A DNA stretch of 64,000 nt, taken from NCBI GenBank assembly GCA_039566865.1, contig CM076960.1, positions 11,756,501 through 11,820,500 of the forward strand. Reading direction: 5' to 3'. Position numbers and translations under genes: made by a program. This stretch comes from Aurelia coerulea (taxonomy: Eukaryota > Cnidaria > Scyphozoa > Semaeostomeae > Ulmaridae). The notes beneath the pieces were generated by a model. The model did no database searches, had not been told where the DNA came from, and worked only from the letters and a program-made list of their open reading frames with translations. Shown here piece by piece: positions 1-9,423 of the stretch. Positions within the stretch are counted from its first letter, which is position 1. Each line of letters starts with the position of its first letter.

Positions 1-58
1 GAAAATGAAAGCTTTGAGTCCTGGATAAGTCCTAGATGTTTATGTTCATCTACTTTCA

Positions 59-692
59 TCACTGGTATGTTATTAAAACGAATATCAATTCAACAGCTTG
101 TTTTTGGGGATCTGGATTAAACGACATTTTCCAATCATGAGCCCACTGTCTTATCAACTCTAGGTCATGGTTCATATCACTGGCAGCTGAGTTTAAGTTC
201 TCTACTACGGTGAACAATGATGTATCGTCAGCAAAAAGCTTAACATTACACTTTACGTCAGCAGCAAGATCATTAATATAAGCAAGGAAAAACAAGGGCC
301 CTAATATAGAACCCTGGGGTACTCCTGCTGAAATATCTCCCCAAGCAGAACTCTGTCCATTTGTCAAATGCTTTGGAAATATCAAGATACACAGAACGAA
401 CATCGAGAAGATGGTTACAATCAAATGCTTTTAAAATACTGTGTGCATTATGGAGATTAGCTGGTTGACTGTTGAGTCACCTGGACTAAACCTGATTGAT
501 TCGGGTTGGTAATTCAGATGACACAAGATGTGAATATAGAGAATCGTAAATGAGTCTTTCAAGTATTTTCCAAAGATTGGAAGAAGTGAAATAGAACTCA
601 ATTTCCAGAGGCTCAATTTCCTCTCCACAGAGAAACCTTTCGATTTTTACTTTCCCCTTGCTTTCACAAGATAGGGCTCTAACATGATGCAC
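59..692 (-). pseudogene. LINE reverse transcriptase fragment (jockey/CR1-like), decayed
   Basis: On the minus strand this reads as the central part of a non-LTR reverse transcriptase. Near 424-630 it has SISLLPIFGKYL and GDSTVNQLISIMHTVF, the palm and fingers region. Between 59 and 400 it has SKAFDK, VPQGSILGPLFFLAYINDL and the catalytic LFADDTSLF. RTs of this group use the ADD aspartates to copy LINE RNA. The reading frame changes at the SKAFDK/GQSSAW junction near 361, and about 35 residues normally found between these motifs are missing, so there is a small internal deletion with a frame change. A second frame change lies near 430-490. There is no endonuclease domain, ORF1 or 3' tail, so this is a dead fragment. 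The family call within jockey/CR1/L2-type LINEs is inference. Confidence 0.85.
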
Positions 693-734
693 GAGAAACC
701 AACTTGTTTCGCTAATTAAAACTTCTCGTCAGCT

Positions 735-2566
735 TTGGCAATATCCAACACTGAATTGAGTTCTTTTTCTAGTAAGAGGGTACACAATAGGCCCCATCAT
801 TCCCGAATACCCGATACGTTTTCAACCAAATTCCTGATTCCTATCATGATTTTTTACGGAATTCCCGCTGTCCTTCCTAAAGTACACCAAAACGTAGATT
901 CATCATTTTCACGACGTTTGACGGTGCCCAGAGGCATGCATTCTGCTTTTCACTAGAATTATCATCCAGTTTAACCAAACATATCATAAAGAGCTGTGTA
1001 ATATCTTGCTTTTACTTTTAAGTAGGTCTTTTTATCGTTCTTTACAATTATTTCCAAAGTTCCTTGCACCCTCTTCTACAGCAGTTCATGACGCATGATG
1101 AGGGACTTTTATGTGTGATCAAATGCAATGAGCAGCATCGTGGCCAGGGAAAATTATGTGGGAGGGTATTAAAATGAAGGGGTCTAGGGGCGAAGCTCCC
1201 AGCTAAATTTTGACCAAACGCCCTCTACTTTTGCTTAGAACACTTCTAGCGATCCAATGTCAGTGGTACTAAAATTGAAATTGATCATTTTGTAACAGAT
1301 TGTTCTTACAAATTATAGCTTCCCCAGGAAAATGTTTGAGTAAACGCATTTTTCTTTGGTTTGGAATACCAATTTGTAACAATTTCCCATGAATCACAGC
1401 ATTCAGGAAGATCTTTGTGCAAACGCATTTTACTTTGTCTTAGAACGATTCTCACAATCTATTTGCCTGCGCCCATGATGATGGAAGCCTTGACAATTAC
1501 ATGATAGTTTATCTGTGAAAATTTTTGAAACACCAACCTTTACTTTGGCTTAAAATGACTCTCCCAGTCAACATCCAGCATTTACCAGAAAGATTTTTAC
1601 CCTTCCCTACCTTTACCCAACTACTTTCTCTTCATTTTGAAAGATCCTTGAGGACCATCTTTTGACAACCCTATCTGTGACCACGCAACTGCTGAAATGA
1701 GGCACATTAAACAAGGCTGAAGCTGAATCTAGCATCAGTTTTTCAAGCTGGGTCAATCCTGCTTCCCGAAAGCTGTCGCCAAACTTCCAAATCCCGCTTG
1801 AAAAATTTGACGATTCCCGGTTCACTCTTCCAAAAAAGTGGTCATTCCCGATACCCGGAATCATATTGGGTACCCTGTGGTAAGAGAATGTCTGTTCCTT
1901 GGTGCCTGGACAGTTATAAAACATGTGATAACGACAGAGCTTCACAAAATTTTAAATAAAAAATAATGAAGCTAAATAAATGTTCGTTCTCGTAATCTAA
2001 CCAATGAGCAGAATTTCTGCTAAGCAAAATTAACGTTAACAAACTTTGTATAGTGACGTAACTTGGCAAAACTGAACTGCTCTTGTTCCGATAACTGTAA
2101 TTTCCTCAATTTGCTGACTGAGTGTTACGTTCCCTTGATTTGCCGACTGAGATTTGGCCAGGAGGGGTACCCGACCCCTGGCACCCCGATGTAGTTACGG
2201 CTCTGTTAGAAGTTACGTGAATGCGTTGAAAAACATCAATTCTTCACGCAAAATTTTCGACACAACCCCCCAATAAATCCCTTGACCCCCCTAATGAACC
2301 CTTTTGGTTAGAATATATGTATATTTGGTATTATACTATAGCCTCTACATTTAAAACATGCAAGAGCATCACCCTTTCCTATGCATGTATCCATTTCGTA
2401 AAAATCCCAGAATTTTAAGCCTAAACCCCCTTATATCTCAAAAAAGCCCCCCAAAACCGTCGATCAACACCCAGATTCGTAATCTACGCAAAGAAGTGAT
2501 CTAGAAAAACGTTGTCCCGAAAAGTCCCCGCACGGGTGGTAATACTCCCCCTTCACCCTCTGGACT
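735..2566. other. Intergenic stretch without a recognisable gene
   Basis: I see no convincing coding sequence here. The open frames at 735-956 (plus) and 1613-1945 (minus) are low-content translations of AT-rich and CCCGA-rich DNA with no known motif. The part around 2260-2560 has several runs of C. The stretch ends where homology to the CR1-like LINE 3' end begins. Confidence 0.5.
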
Positions 2567-2832
2567 AATAAGGAATTTACAATTGCTAATGACTGAAGTC
2601 TTTAAGAAAAATTGAGCCTTAATCCCAGCTTCATGAAGGACATTTTCGTTGAAAAACAGGTTTCTTATGGGTTAAGAGGCTGCCATAACCTATCCTTGCC
2701 ACAAGCACGCACTACGTGCTATGGCTTAGAGACAATATCGTTCCTTGGGTGTAGATTATGGCAGGCACTTCCCAATGACCTAAAACAGTCAGATACTCTC
2801 TCCAGTTTCAAAAGGAAAATCAAAACCTGGAG

Positions 2833-3455
2833 CCAAAAAATTGGTCTGATAGCATCGATCAAACTTCCAGAAGCTGCGCTCTTAGACATGACTTAGACTT
2901 ACAGTCTTATAATTCGAAAAGACTCTTACATTTTGCACGAGAGTCAACTGGTGCTTCCAAAAATAAATTATTACTTTGAATTAAGTTTTCTCATTGCTTT
3001 TTTTTAGCTCTGGGAAATGCGATCGATGTTTTCAACTGATTTATGCAGCTGCCGAAAAAGCGTTATATCAGCAAATTATCACGTGATTTGCAGGGCGAAA
3101 GCCCCTTTTTGGTGAGAAAAGCACCCCTCATCCTGACTCTAACGCACCATTTTTAACATTTTCGATTTAAATATTGGGGAACACATACATCAAGGCGTTA
3201 TTTAGAAATAAATCAAAGAAGGTTCTTAAAAAGCGTCCAAAAAATTTTCGCGCACCTTGAGTGCGCTCACTTTCCATTATATTTTTTGGCGCCCTTTTTG
3301 CAAGTTGCCCCCCTTTCAACTTCGGGCTGGATCCGCTCCTGGGAAGCTTCGATGGCAATCAAATATATTGTAACTTGGGTCTCAGTTCAACTGTTAAAAA
3401 TTCGGTCCCAAATGCATTTACAACCCCCCAATGATTTTCGGAATGTGCGCCCCTG
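2833..3455. mobile_element. 623-bp insertion in the LINE, flanked by a 7-bp direct repeat
   Basis: The segment interrupts the last codons of the LINE ORF2. The 7-mer CCTGGAG occurs at 2826-2832 and again at 3456-3462. Removing the insert and one copy rejoins the LINE exactly as in the full copy at 51.4 kb. The insert has no long open frame. It contains GGATCCGCTCCTG near 3330-3343, which resembles the terminal motif shared by the TIR elements at 29.7-35.7 kb and 47.8-49.9 kb. I see no terminal inverted repeat at its own ends, so the class is unknown. Confidence 0.6.
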
Positions 3456-3747
3456 CCTGGAGGGGAGAGGAATGTAATTGTAGAATATGCAGACCTTTCG
3501 TGGCACAGGTTGGGTTCTTGAGCTGATATTAAATTTTCTGCTGTATTTACCGAATAAAAAGTAAGAAAACATTGTAAATATTAATAGCATTGTAAAAATC
3601 TGTAAAATGTATCTGTATTTAATCATTCGGAATTTTATTTATTTTTTACTTTTTTCTTACAAAGTTTACTTTTTTAGATAGTAGGCTTGAATTAGCTCTT
3701 AGTTATAGCTATTGTATCTATATGTATATATGTCTTGTATGTAATGA

Positions 3748-3749
3748 TA

Positions 3750-3784
<35 letters not shown>

Positions 3785-3791
3785 AATGATG
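3748..3791. repeat. GAT trinucleotide microsatellite
   Basis: About a dozen GAT/AAT units follow directly after the LINE 3' UTR break at 3743. They are read as poly-Asp in the ORF that follows, but they are not part of the conserved protein. They probably formed at the junction between LINE and PLE. Confidence 0.9.
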
Positions 3792-3817
3792 ATTCTATCA
3801 AAATTTCACAAACACAG

Positions 3818-4519
3818 ATGGAGGAAATAAAAGCGGCTGTTTTAAACAGCCTTTTAGAGGTGTTACCAACAATCATAAATGCAATTACTCCCAAAATAAT
3901 CGAGTCAGCCGAAGATTTCATCAAGAAGAATTTACATGAAGTAGCTGCTACGGCAACAGACATTTCTGTCCACAACACAAGCTCCACGACCGATATAGCA
4001 CGCCGCTTTGAAGAAGCCAACAAGCGTCTTTTAAATTCAAAATTAAAGGCCCGCAACGACATCCACTGGAAATTCACACGCTCTACGGAATTGGCAAAAC
4101 TATATGGAGAATGCCTACAAGAACAGCCACCATATGTTCCAACTAAGTTTCGCGAAGATACAGAGCAAGTTATTTCAACTGAAGCAGAAATGGCTGTTTA
4201 CCATAAACTGGAGACTCAAAGGGTGCAAGCAGAAATAGAGGTTCTCGAAATTAGAGCACAAAATAATGAAGGAAAAATTAAAGAAATTGATGGCGAAGTC
4301 TTTAAACTCTTCGAATCAAAAATGGAAGACTATGAAACCGTAAAAAACTTGAAGGATTCCTGGGTCGCCCACGTCACAGATGATGAAAATACAGTCAGTA
4401 ATAAATGGGAAAAAAGGATCAAGGACCAAAAGAAAATATTCAAAAATGAAAAGTCTAACAAGTCCGCTGACAACACCAATTCAACAAGAAAATATGCCAG
4501 AAACAACAGAACAACCACC

Positions 4520-4553
<34 letters not shown>

Positions 4554-4858
4554 GCAACTTTAGAGATTTTATGAGCATGGAATCTCCTCAACGCAGTCAA
4601 CAACCACCACCCAGACACATGCAACAACACAACTCTGTCACCCCTCGAGAACAGCATGCAACGAGCCAAACAAACACCAGCAACTTTGCTTCAGTACGCC
4701 CAAGACAGCCACCTCAAACATCTCAACCATACTTTGTCCAGAACCAGCCGCAAAAAAACTACTTCAGCCACCAACAACCACAACCCCCTCGACTGCTTCT
4801 TCAAAACTCATCAATTTATCCTCCTTCTCCCTGGCAACACGACACATCTCGCTACTAA
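3818..4858 (+). CDS. PLE-associated N-terminal ORF with coiled-coil and Asn/Gln-rich tail
   Basis: I chose the ATG at 3818 because the frame upstream of it is only the GAT microsatellite. The 346-residue product starts MEEIKAAVLNSLLEVLPTI. It has a helical, charged middle (about residues 90-230, heptad-like Glu/Lys/Leu pattern) and then a poly-Asn run coded by AAC repeats at 4519-4552. The tail is rich in Gln, Pro and Ser and ends QHDTSRY. I recognise no enzyme motif. It lies just upstream of the RT reading frame, which is open back to at least 4849 in the -1 frame, so the two overlap. By analogy with ORF1 proteins of other retroelements it may bind RNA or self-assemble. That is inference only. 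The ORF has no stop over its whole length, in contrast to the broken RT after it. Confidence 0.6.
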
Positions 4859-6433
4859 CTAAGGGACCAAAATTCGCACCGGTAACTGCACCAAGAAAAG
4901 ATTTTAAGAGTGATTTGAAGGACTTCACCAGAAAAATGAAAATCAGAGACATTTTCTGGGACCAAGATTATAATGATGAATCAATACATAGAAATAAATC
5001 AAAACGACCAATTTTCACACAAAACCAAGAAGTAAATAACATTTGCAATTTAATTGAAATTCTACAACCAGATCAAAAACAAGTGAAAGACAACCTAACA
5101 GAGGAAGAAAAAACTGCACTAAAGGAACTTACGGAAAATGATGAAATCATTATTAAGAAAGCAGATAAAAGTGGCAATTTTGTTTTAATAGACAGGCCGT
5201 TTTATCGCGATAAACTGGTTCTTAAAGGACCACTTAACAACCCAAACATACGAGACTGTATCAAACAACGAAGATAAAATAGTTATGACTAATTTGAAAA
5301 AACTCGTTAATAAACACGAAGATTCGTTAACAAAGAAAGAACAAGACTTTATAATAAATTTTGAATGGAAAACAAGCAACTTTTACGTTTTGCCAAAGAT
5401 TCACAAGAACGAACAGATTATTAGTCATATTGCGTCATCTGACCTTGACTTCATCGAGATTTCGCCACCTGAAGATTTGAAAGGCAGGCCAATTATAGCC
5501 GGGCCAGTATCTCCAACTCAAAGACTTAGCGAGTTCCTGGACACTCTCTTAAAACCTATCGTCACGACATTAAAAACGTACATTAAAGATGATTGGGATT
5601 TTATTCGCAAGCTCCCGCAGGATTTTGAATCGAACTCTTCCCTTTACTCATATGACGTCGTAAGTCTTTATACGAGCATACCCCACGAACTTGGACTTGA
5701 AGCCATAAAATTTTGGATTACGAAAAAGCGCACCTTGATCCTGGATCGTTTCTCTGACGCTTTTATACTCGAATCCGTAAAATTTGTTCTTGTAAATAAT
5801 AATTTTCTTTTCGATGATGTCGTGTACAAACAAGTAAAAGGAACTGCTATGGGTACAAAGTTCGCACCATCATATGCATGCCTTACCGTCGGATTTTTGG
5901 AAGAAACATTACTGTTTCCAGCGGTTCTACCAAAATATTTCAGCCATCAGATTTGTAAATACATAGAAACGAACTACTTCCGTTACATGGACGACGGTTT
6001 TATTGCTTTGCCTGAAGATTTAGACCCGATTTTGTTACAACAAGCTTTAAACGAACTCAACCCGTCCATAAAATTCACCATGGAAAAGGGTAAAAAGAAC
6101 GCAGATAATGTTGAATCGTTGAACTTCTTAGATATCAAAATACTTCTCCATAATGGAACAAGAATCAGCACCGACATCTTCTATAAACCAACTAACCCAC
6201 ACAAATACTTAAACTTTACAAGCGCCCATCCAAACCATGTAAAAAACACCATTCCCTTCAATCTCGCTAAAAGAATCGTAGTTTTCGTCTCCGATCCCCT
6301 GCTCTTGGATTTTCGTTTACGTGAACTAGAACACTGGTTATACTGTTTTATACTGGTTTATACTGTCTTGTATGTATATATATATATAAACTGTATAAAA
6401 GAAGGTCGGATGCAAAAAAGACAAGATATTTAG
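4849..6433 (+). pseudogene. Penelope-like element reverse transcriptase, frameshifted and lacking the EN end
   Basis: The translation carries the PLE RT motifs in order: KADKSGNFVLIDR, FYVLPKIHKN, GRPIIAGPVSP, SYDVVSLYTSIPHE, KGTAMGTKFAPSYA, the catalytic FRYMDDGF (DD near 5990), LNFLDIKI and KPTNPHKYLN with a following HP. PLE RTs are related to telomerase and prime reverse transcription at a target nick. The frame shifts by one base near 5262-5270, between RDCIK and NEDKIVMTN. Homology stops at about LRELEHWL near 6345, so the thumb/linker and the GIY-YIG endonuclease usually found in PLEs are absent. The frame is open upstream past 4849 and overlaps the preceding ORF in a different frame. 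A fused or frameshifted polyprotein in the intact element is possible. Confidence 0.9.
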
Positions 6434-6474
6434 CACACTGAGGCCTTTCTGACTTGTGTCTTCATCAGAGTGTG
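6434..6474 (-). ncRNA. Hammerhead-ribozyme-like motif, left arm
   Basis: This is the exact inverted copy of the motif at 6789-6829 and lies on the opposite strand to the PLE RT. The core is at 6462-6468 and stem I pairs 6469-6474 with 6434-6439. The same doubts apply: an A-A mismatch at the foot of stem II and a loopless stem III. Confidence 0.55.
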
Positions 6475-6788
6475 ACTTACAAAACTAAAGTGATTCTAAA
6501 GTTACGTTATGGGTATACATATACTGTGATTCAATTAACAGATGGATTAACAATTTCCTGAAAAAATGTTTTCTAAGTTTTTACTAATTAAGTGTTGCAT
6601 GTCCGGCTTTTATCAACTTTTCTTAATACTTTCCCACGAAGAAAAGTTGATAAAAGCCGGACATGCAACACTTAATTAGTAAAAACTTAGAAAACATTTT
6701 TTCAGGAAATTGTTAATCCATCTGTTAATTGAATCACAGTATATGTATACCCATAACGTAACTTTAGAATCACTTTAGTTTTGTAAGT

Positions 6789-6829
6789 CACACTCTGATG
6801 AAGACACAAGTCAGAAAGGCCTCAGTGTG
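6789..6829 (+). ncRNA. Hammerhead-ribozyme-like motif, right arm
   Basis: The core CTGATGA (6795-6801) is followed by a short hairpin GAC-ACAA-GTC, then GAAA, then GGCC, then TC. Stem I is six perfect pairs, CACACT (6789-6794) with AGTGTG (6824-6829). The predicted cleavage is after C6823. The order stem I, CUGAUGA, stem II, GAAA, very short stem III, UC fits the type I hammerheads described in PLEs. An A-A mismatch at the base of stem II is a weak point. The GGCC stem III has no loop, so cleavage may require a dimer. Confidence 0.6.
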
Positions 6830-6935
6830 CTAAATATCTTGTCTTTTTTGCATCCGACCTTCTTTTATACAGTTTATTCGTACAACTTTCTACCAATATT
6901 ATATATATATATATATGTAGGCCTACTTTAAATAA

Positions 6936-6963
6936 ATTGATAATAATAATAATAATAATAATA
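6936..6963. repeat. TAA microsatellite at LINE 3' terminus
   Basis: Simple TAA repeats end the LINE. The same terminal repeat is found at the 3' end of the full copy (51.1 kb) and in the fragment at 45.79 kb. CR1-like LINEs commonly end in short tandem repeats instead of poly(A). Confidence 0.85.
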
Positions 6964-7443
6964 AAAGCGGATTCATCCCTCTACCAATTTTTCGAAGAAA
7001 ATATAAAGCCAAATTATGACTCCGCTCGTTTTCCTTAAATTTTTTGTCAAAGATTATTGTAAAATAGGATTATATTATATATTTATTTATTATCATTTCA
7101 TTTCATTTCATTTTATATTCTTTCAAGACGGTAACCCCGTCGGCAAAGGTCGCTTTTCAGGGGGCCGTGACAAAAATTTACAATTTAAATTTACATGTTA
7201 AACTCTACAAACGAAAATAAATAATCTAATTACAAAACTAAAGTGAAATTAAAATTAACACATAATGAAAAAACCGAGATTGATAAAACCAAGGGTGGCA
7301 GGACACAATCAGACCGGACCAGAACAGATCAAACCCCATGCTCACCCTGAAATACCACACTTTCATGTAGCACCCCATGGCAGGCAAAGAGTCCGACCGA
7401 CGCCAGTCCAATCCAACTGCATACCACCAGCCATGATCATGCT

Positions 7444-7662
7444 TTAAAGTCGATGTTTGAAAGCATATAAAGAGGGGTCTTGCTTAACCTCTGGCTCAAG
7501 GCTGTTCCACAGATTTACACCACGATATGAGAATGACTTTTGACCATTACTCGTTTTAAAAAGAGGGACGCGTAAGTCAGTCTCAGAGTTTCTCAACTTG
7601 ACAGTGTCACGTGTTGAGTTCTTTGAAAAAATATTCGAGAGATAGGTCGGTGCAAGACCATT
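7444..7662 (-). pseudogene. LINE RT C-terminal segment
   Basis: The translation after the TTAA junction reads LNGLAPTYLSNIFSKN and later SFSYRGVNLWNSLEPEV, ending FKHRL. This is the usual C-terminal tail of jockey/CR1-type ORF2 proteins, downstream of the catalytic core. It joins in frame with the segment at 8606-8920. It is inactive because the core is absent. Confidence 0.8.
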
Positions 7663-7665
7663 TAA

Positions 7666-8605
7666 CCCTTTATGACCCAACTTAATTTTTCAGTTTTTAT
7701 CTTAAATAGACCGACCTGTGATAAAACAGCCACAAAACAGAGAATATTTTGTTTTTGTGCCTCAAATTTTGACATATCATTGCCAAGATACTGTTCATAG
7801 AAAAAATAAATTTTATTCTAATATAAATTTATTTCAGTACGGATTTTCGGACAGAAATTTGTAATGCGCGTTGCGTCGCTGAAAATGAACAAACCTTTTC
7901 TCTTGATATTGGAAGCTGAAAAGCTCACATGAAAAATCATTTGTTGACATAATTTGGTAGAACAAAGTAAATGCAACAAAATGAAGCCACATTTGTCAAG
8001 CTCTGATCAGTATAGCTTCTCAAAATCAAATATAATATTTTACCATCTATCATCGGACACACAGCCGGACACTTTAATCTTGAACAACAAAGCAACATAT
8101 AGGTCCCTGTATGAGAAAGTCATAACTGCAGGGCATTTCAGTGCATCAAGAGAAGCATTCCTTCGTCTACTTCCTTCATTTGAATCAATATTTGTTCTTT
8201 TAGTTCCATTTTACATCCAGTTTGGCCAAATTCCCCTCAACAGACGATATGATTCAAAATCTTTGCATCATTTAGGCCTAGGCACTCTGAGAAGTGTCTC
8301 CTTTGTCTGGACAGGCTCACCGATGTCCTTTTCTTCGTTTAGGCCCTTCCAGACAACATCTAGTTGATCTTCTATCATGATGAAATCATTATCCAAGCAA
8401 ACGAAAAGTCGTTCTGGAGTAAATACTTGAGAAACATCCTCCATCTTGTCCAAGTCCAGAATTTTTACGATTTTGCAGCCCACAGGGGTCCAAGGAGGCT
8501 TACTGGACCCAAAACGAGGCTGGTAATCACAGGGAAAGCAACCGCTGTGCAAAAATGCACACCCAACTTCCATGACTGATATATCAGTCATTGGGTCATA
8601 AAGGG
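7666..8605. mobile_element. piggyBac-type element, 940 bp, TTAA target duplication
   Basis: The terminal inverted repeats are CCCTTTATGACCCA (7666-7679) and TGGGTCATAAAGGG (8592-8605). They are flanked by TTAA at 7662-7665 and 8606-8609. TTAA duplications and CCC..GGG ends are characteristic of piggyBac transposons. No transposase catalytic motif is visible. Minus-strand open sequence from about 8585 to 8268 (ending KETLLRVPRPK) is unrecognised and could be a transposase relic or chance. The copy is probably non-autonomous. Confidence 0.85.
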
Positions 8606-8920
8606 TTAAGGATTTGTAAACAATCGTCGCTGTATCTCGTTTGATAATTTCAGCGATAGTTTGCCACTTTAACTTTTGTATAAGGGAATCGGCAGGTGCA
8701 TCATAGCTACTATTTGTCACAATTCTGGAAGCACGATTTTGTAACTTTTGCAGCGTAAGTCTCCTAGATTCGCCACAGCTCCTCCACACAGAGCAACAGT
8801 AGCGGAAATGCGATTCAACAATACCTCTATATATTTGGCTAAGAGTTTCCTGGGGTAGCATTTTCTTAGCATACTTTAAAAACCCAATAGCACGAGAGAC
8901 CATAGCACGCATTAATCTAG
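8606..8920 (-). pseudogene. LINE RT thumb/C-terminal segment
   Basis: The minus strand encodes SRAIGFLKYAKKMLP, IYRGIVESHFRYCCSVW, LQKLQNRASRIVTNSSYD and IAEIIKRDTATIVYKSL. This conserved block follows the RT palm in jockey/CR1-like LINEs. It runs straight into the piggyBac-type insertion at its C-terminal side and into the G-run MITE at its N-terminal side. Open frames that continue into those elements are chimeric. Confidence 0.85.
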
Positions 8921-8926
8921 TGTGCT

Positions 8927-9259
8927 TCCCGGGGGGGGGGGGGTACTTCATTGTTAAGTTGTACTGGACGTGCCGCTCATATGGATGGGTTTTTTCATCC
9001 GAAATTCTCTACATATGGGTCTGTTTTTAACCACAATTCTGGTAGATGGGTACTTCTTTGAGAATTTTCTTATCAATCGGCCCTATAATGATAATCCAGG
9101 ACAAAAAACTTAAATTTTCCTTTGTTTCAAATCGACAAATTCATGCACATGGGTCAAAAATTTCCTGACATTCATGCAAATGGGCTCGAAATTTTTGAAT
9201 ACTCCGTCATACGAATGGGTCCTTTTCTCAAAGTCCAGATTCAGGTCGAATCAATCGGG
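8927..9259. mobile_element. G-run MITE (CCCGGGG...GTAC family), copy 1
   Basis: The element starts CCCGGGGGGG...GTACTTC and interrupts the LINE between VWDEH and SRAIGF. The 7-mer GTGTGCT occurs on both sides (8920-8926 and 9260-9266), consistent with a 7-8 bp target duplication. Internal sequence with repeated ATGGGT motifs matches the style of the copy at 50.65 kb. There is no coding capacity. The right terminus is poorly conserved. Confidence 0.65.
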
Positions 9260-9423
9260 GTGTGCTCATCCCAAACAAGATGTTGATCTAGTTGATTTCC
9301 CAAGTATTTAGTTTTCTCAATAACCTCAACCGGTGAGTCACCTATACCAAAGGAGGGGGACAAATTTTGTTTTAGCATGGCTCCCTGTAAAACAGTATAT
9401 GAAAACATTGAGTGGAGTACCAT
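9241..9423 (-). pseudogene. LINE RT segment upstream of the MITE insertion
   Basis: The minus strand reads KQNLSPSFGIGDSP and EKTKYLGNQLDQHLVWDEH, the segment after the YADD motif in jockey/CR1-like RTs. The last codons before the stop belong to the MITE side. The LINE homology begins near 9425, so the copy lacks the palm and endonuclease domains. Confidence 0.75.

Larger units (their letters stand above)
3731..6376 (+). mobile_element. Penelope-like retroelement inserted in a LINE 3' UTR
   Basis: The unit comprises the N-terminal ORF and the RT. It is bounded by the direct repeat TGTCTTGTATGTA at 3731-3743 and 6364-6376. The same 13-mer occurs once in the 3' UTR of the full-length LINE copy, followed there by a TA run as at 6377. 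This fits a target-site duplication made on insertion. The element lacks its EN-coding end, which is unusual because PLE copies are commonly truncated at the 5' side. An internal deletion or a replacement by the adjacent palindrome is possible. Confidence 0.65.
6388..6875. repeat. Perfect 237-bp inverted repeat with 14-bp spacer
   Basis: The left arm 6388-6624 and right arm 6639-6875 are exact reverse complements over 237 bases as far as I can check by eye. The spacer is AATACTTTCCCACG. Each arm holds one hammerhead-like motif. The structure sits between TA runs of the host LINE, directly 3' of the PLE RT. PLEs are known to carry terminal repeats (pLTRs) that can occur in inverted and tandem arrangements, which would explain it. 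A chimeric read or an assembly fold-back would look the same. Confidence 0.9.
2567..6964 (+). mobile_element. 5'-truncated CR1-like LINE 3' end, split by two insertions
   Basis: Three pieces together form the 3' end of the same LINE family as the full copy at 51.1-55.95 kb. They are 2567-2832 (end of ORF2, LSLNPSFMKDIFVEKQ onward), 3463-3743 (last codons and 3' UTR) and about 6893-6964 (terminal GTAGGCCTACTTTAAATAAA and a TAA repeat). The coding part is almost identical to the full copy. The first gap holds a 623-bp insert flanked by CCTGGAG. The second gap holds a Penelope-like element and a palindrome. Joining the flanks gives back continuous LINE sequence, so the LINE was the host of both later insertions. 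That it was 5'-truncated on arrival is inferred from the clean start near 2567. Confidence 0.85.

Noticed and set aside
1613..1945. 110-codon minus frame near 1.6-1.9 kb
   Set aside because: No motif, no splice sites, and composition like the surrounding repeat-rich DNA.
3722..3817. Poly-Asp N-terminus of the PLE upstream ORF
   Set aside because: It is the LINE 3' UTR plus the GAT microsatellite read through, not part of the element.
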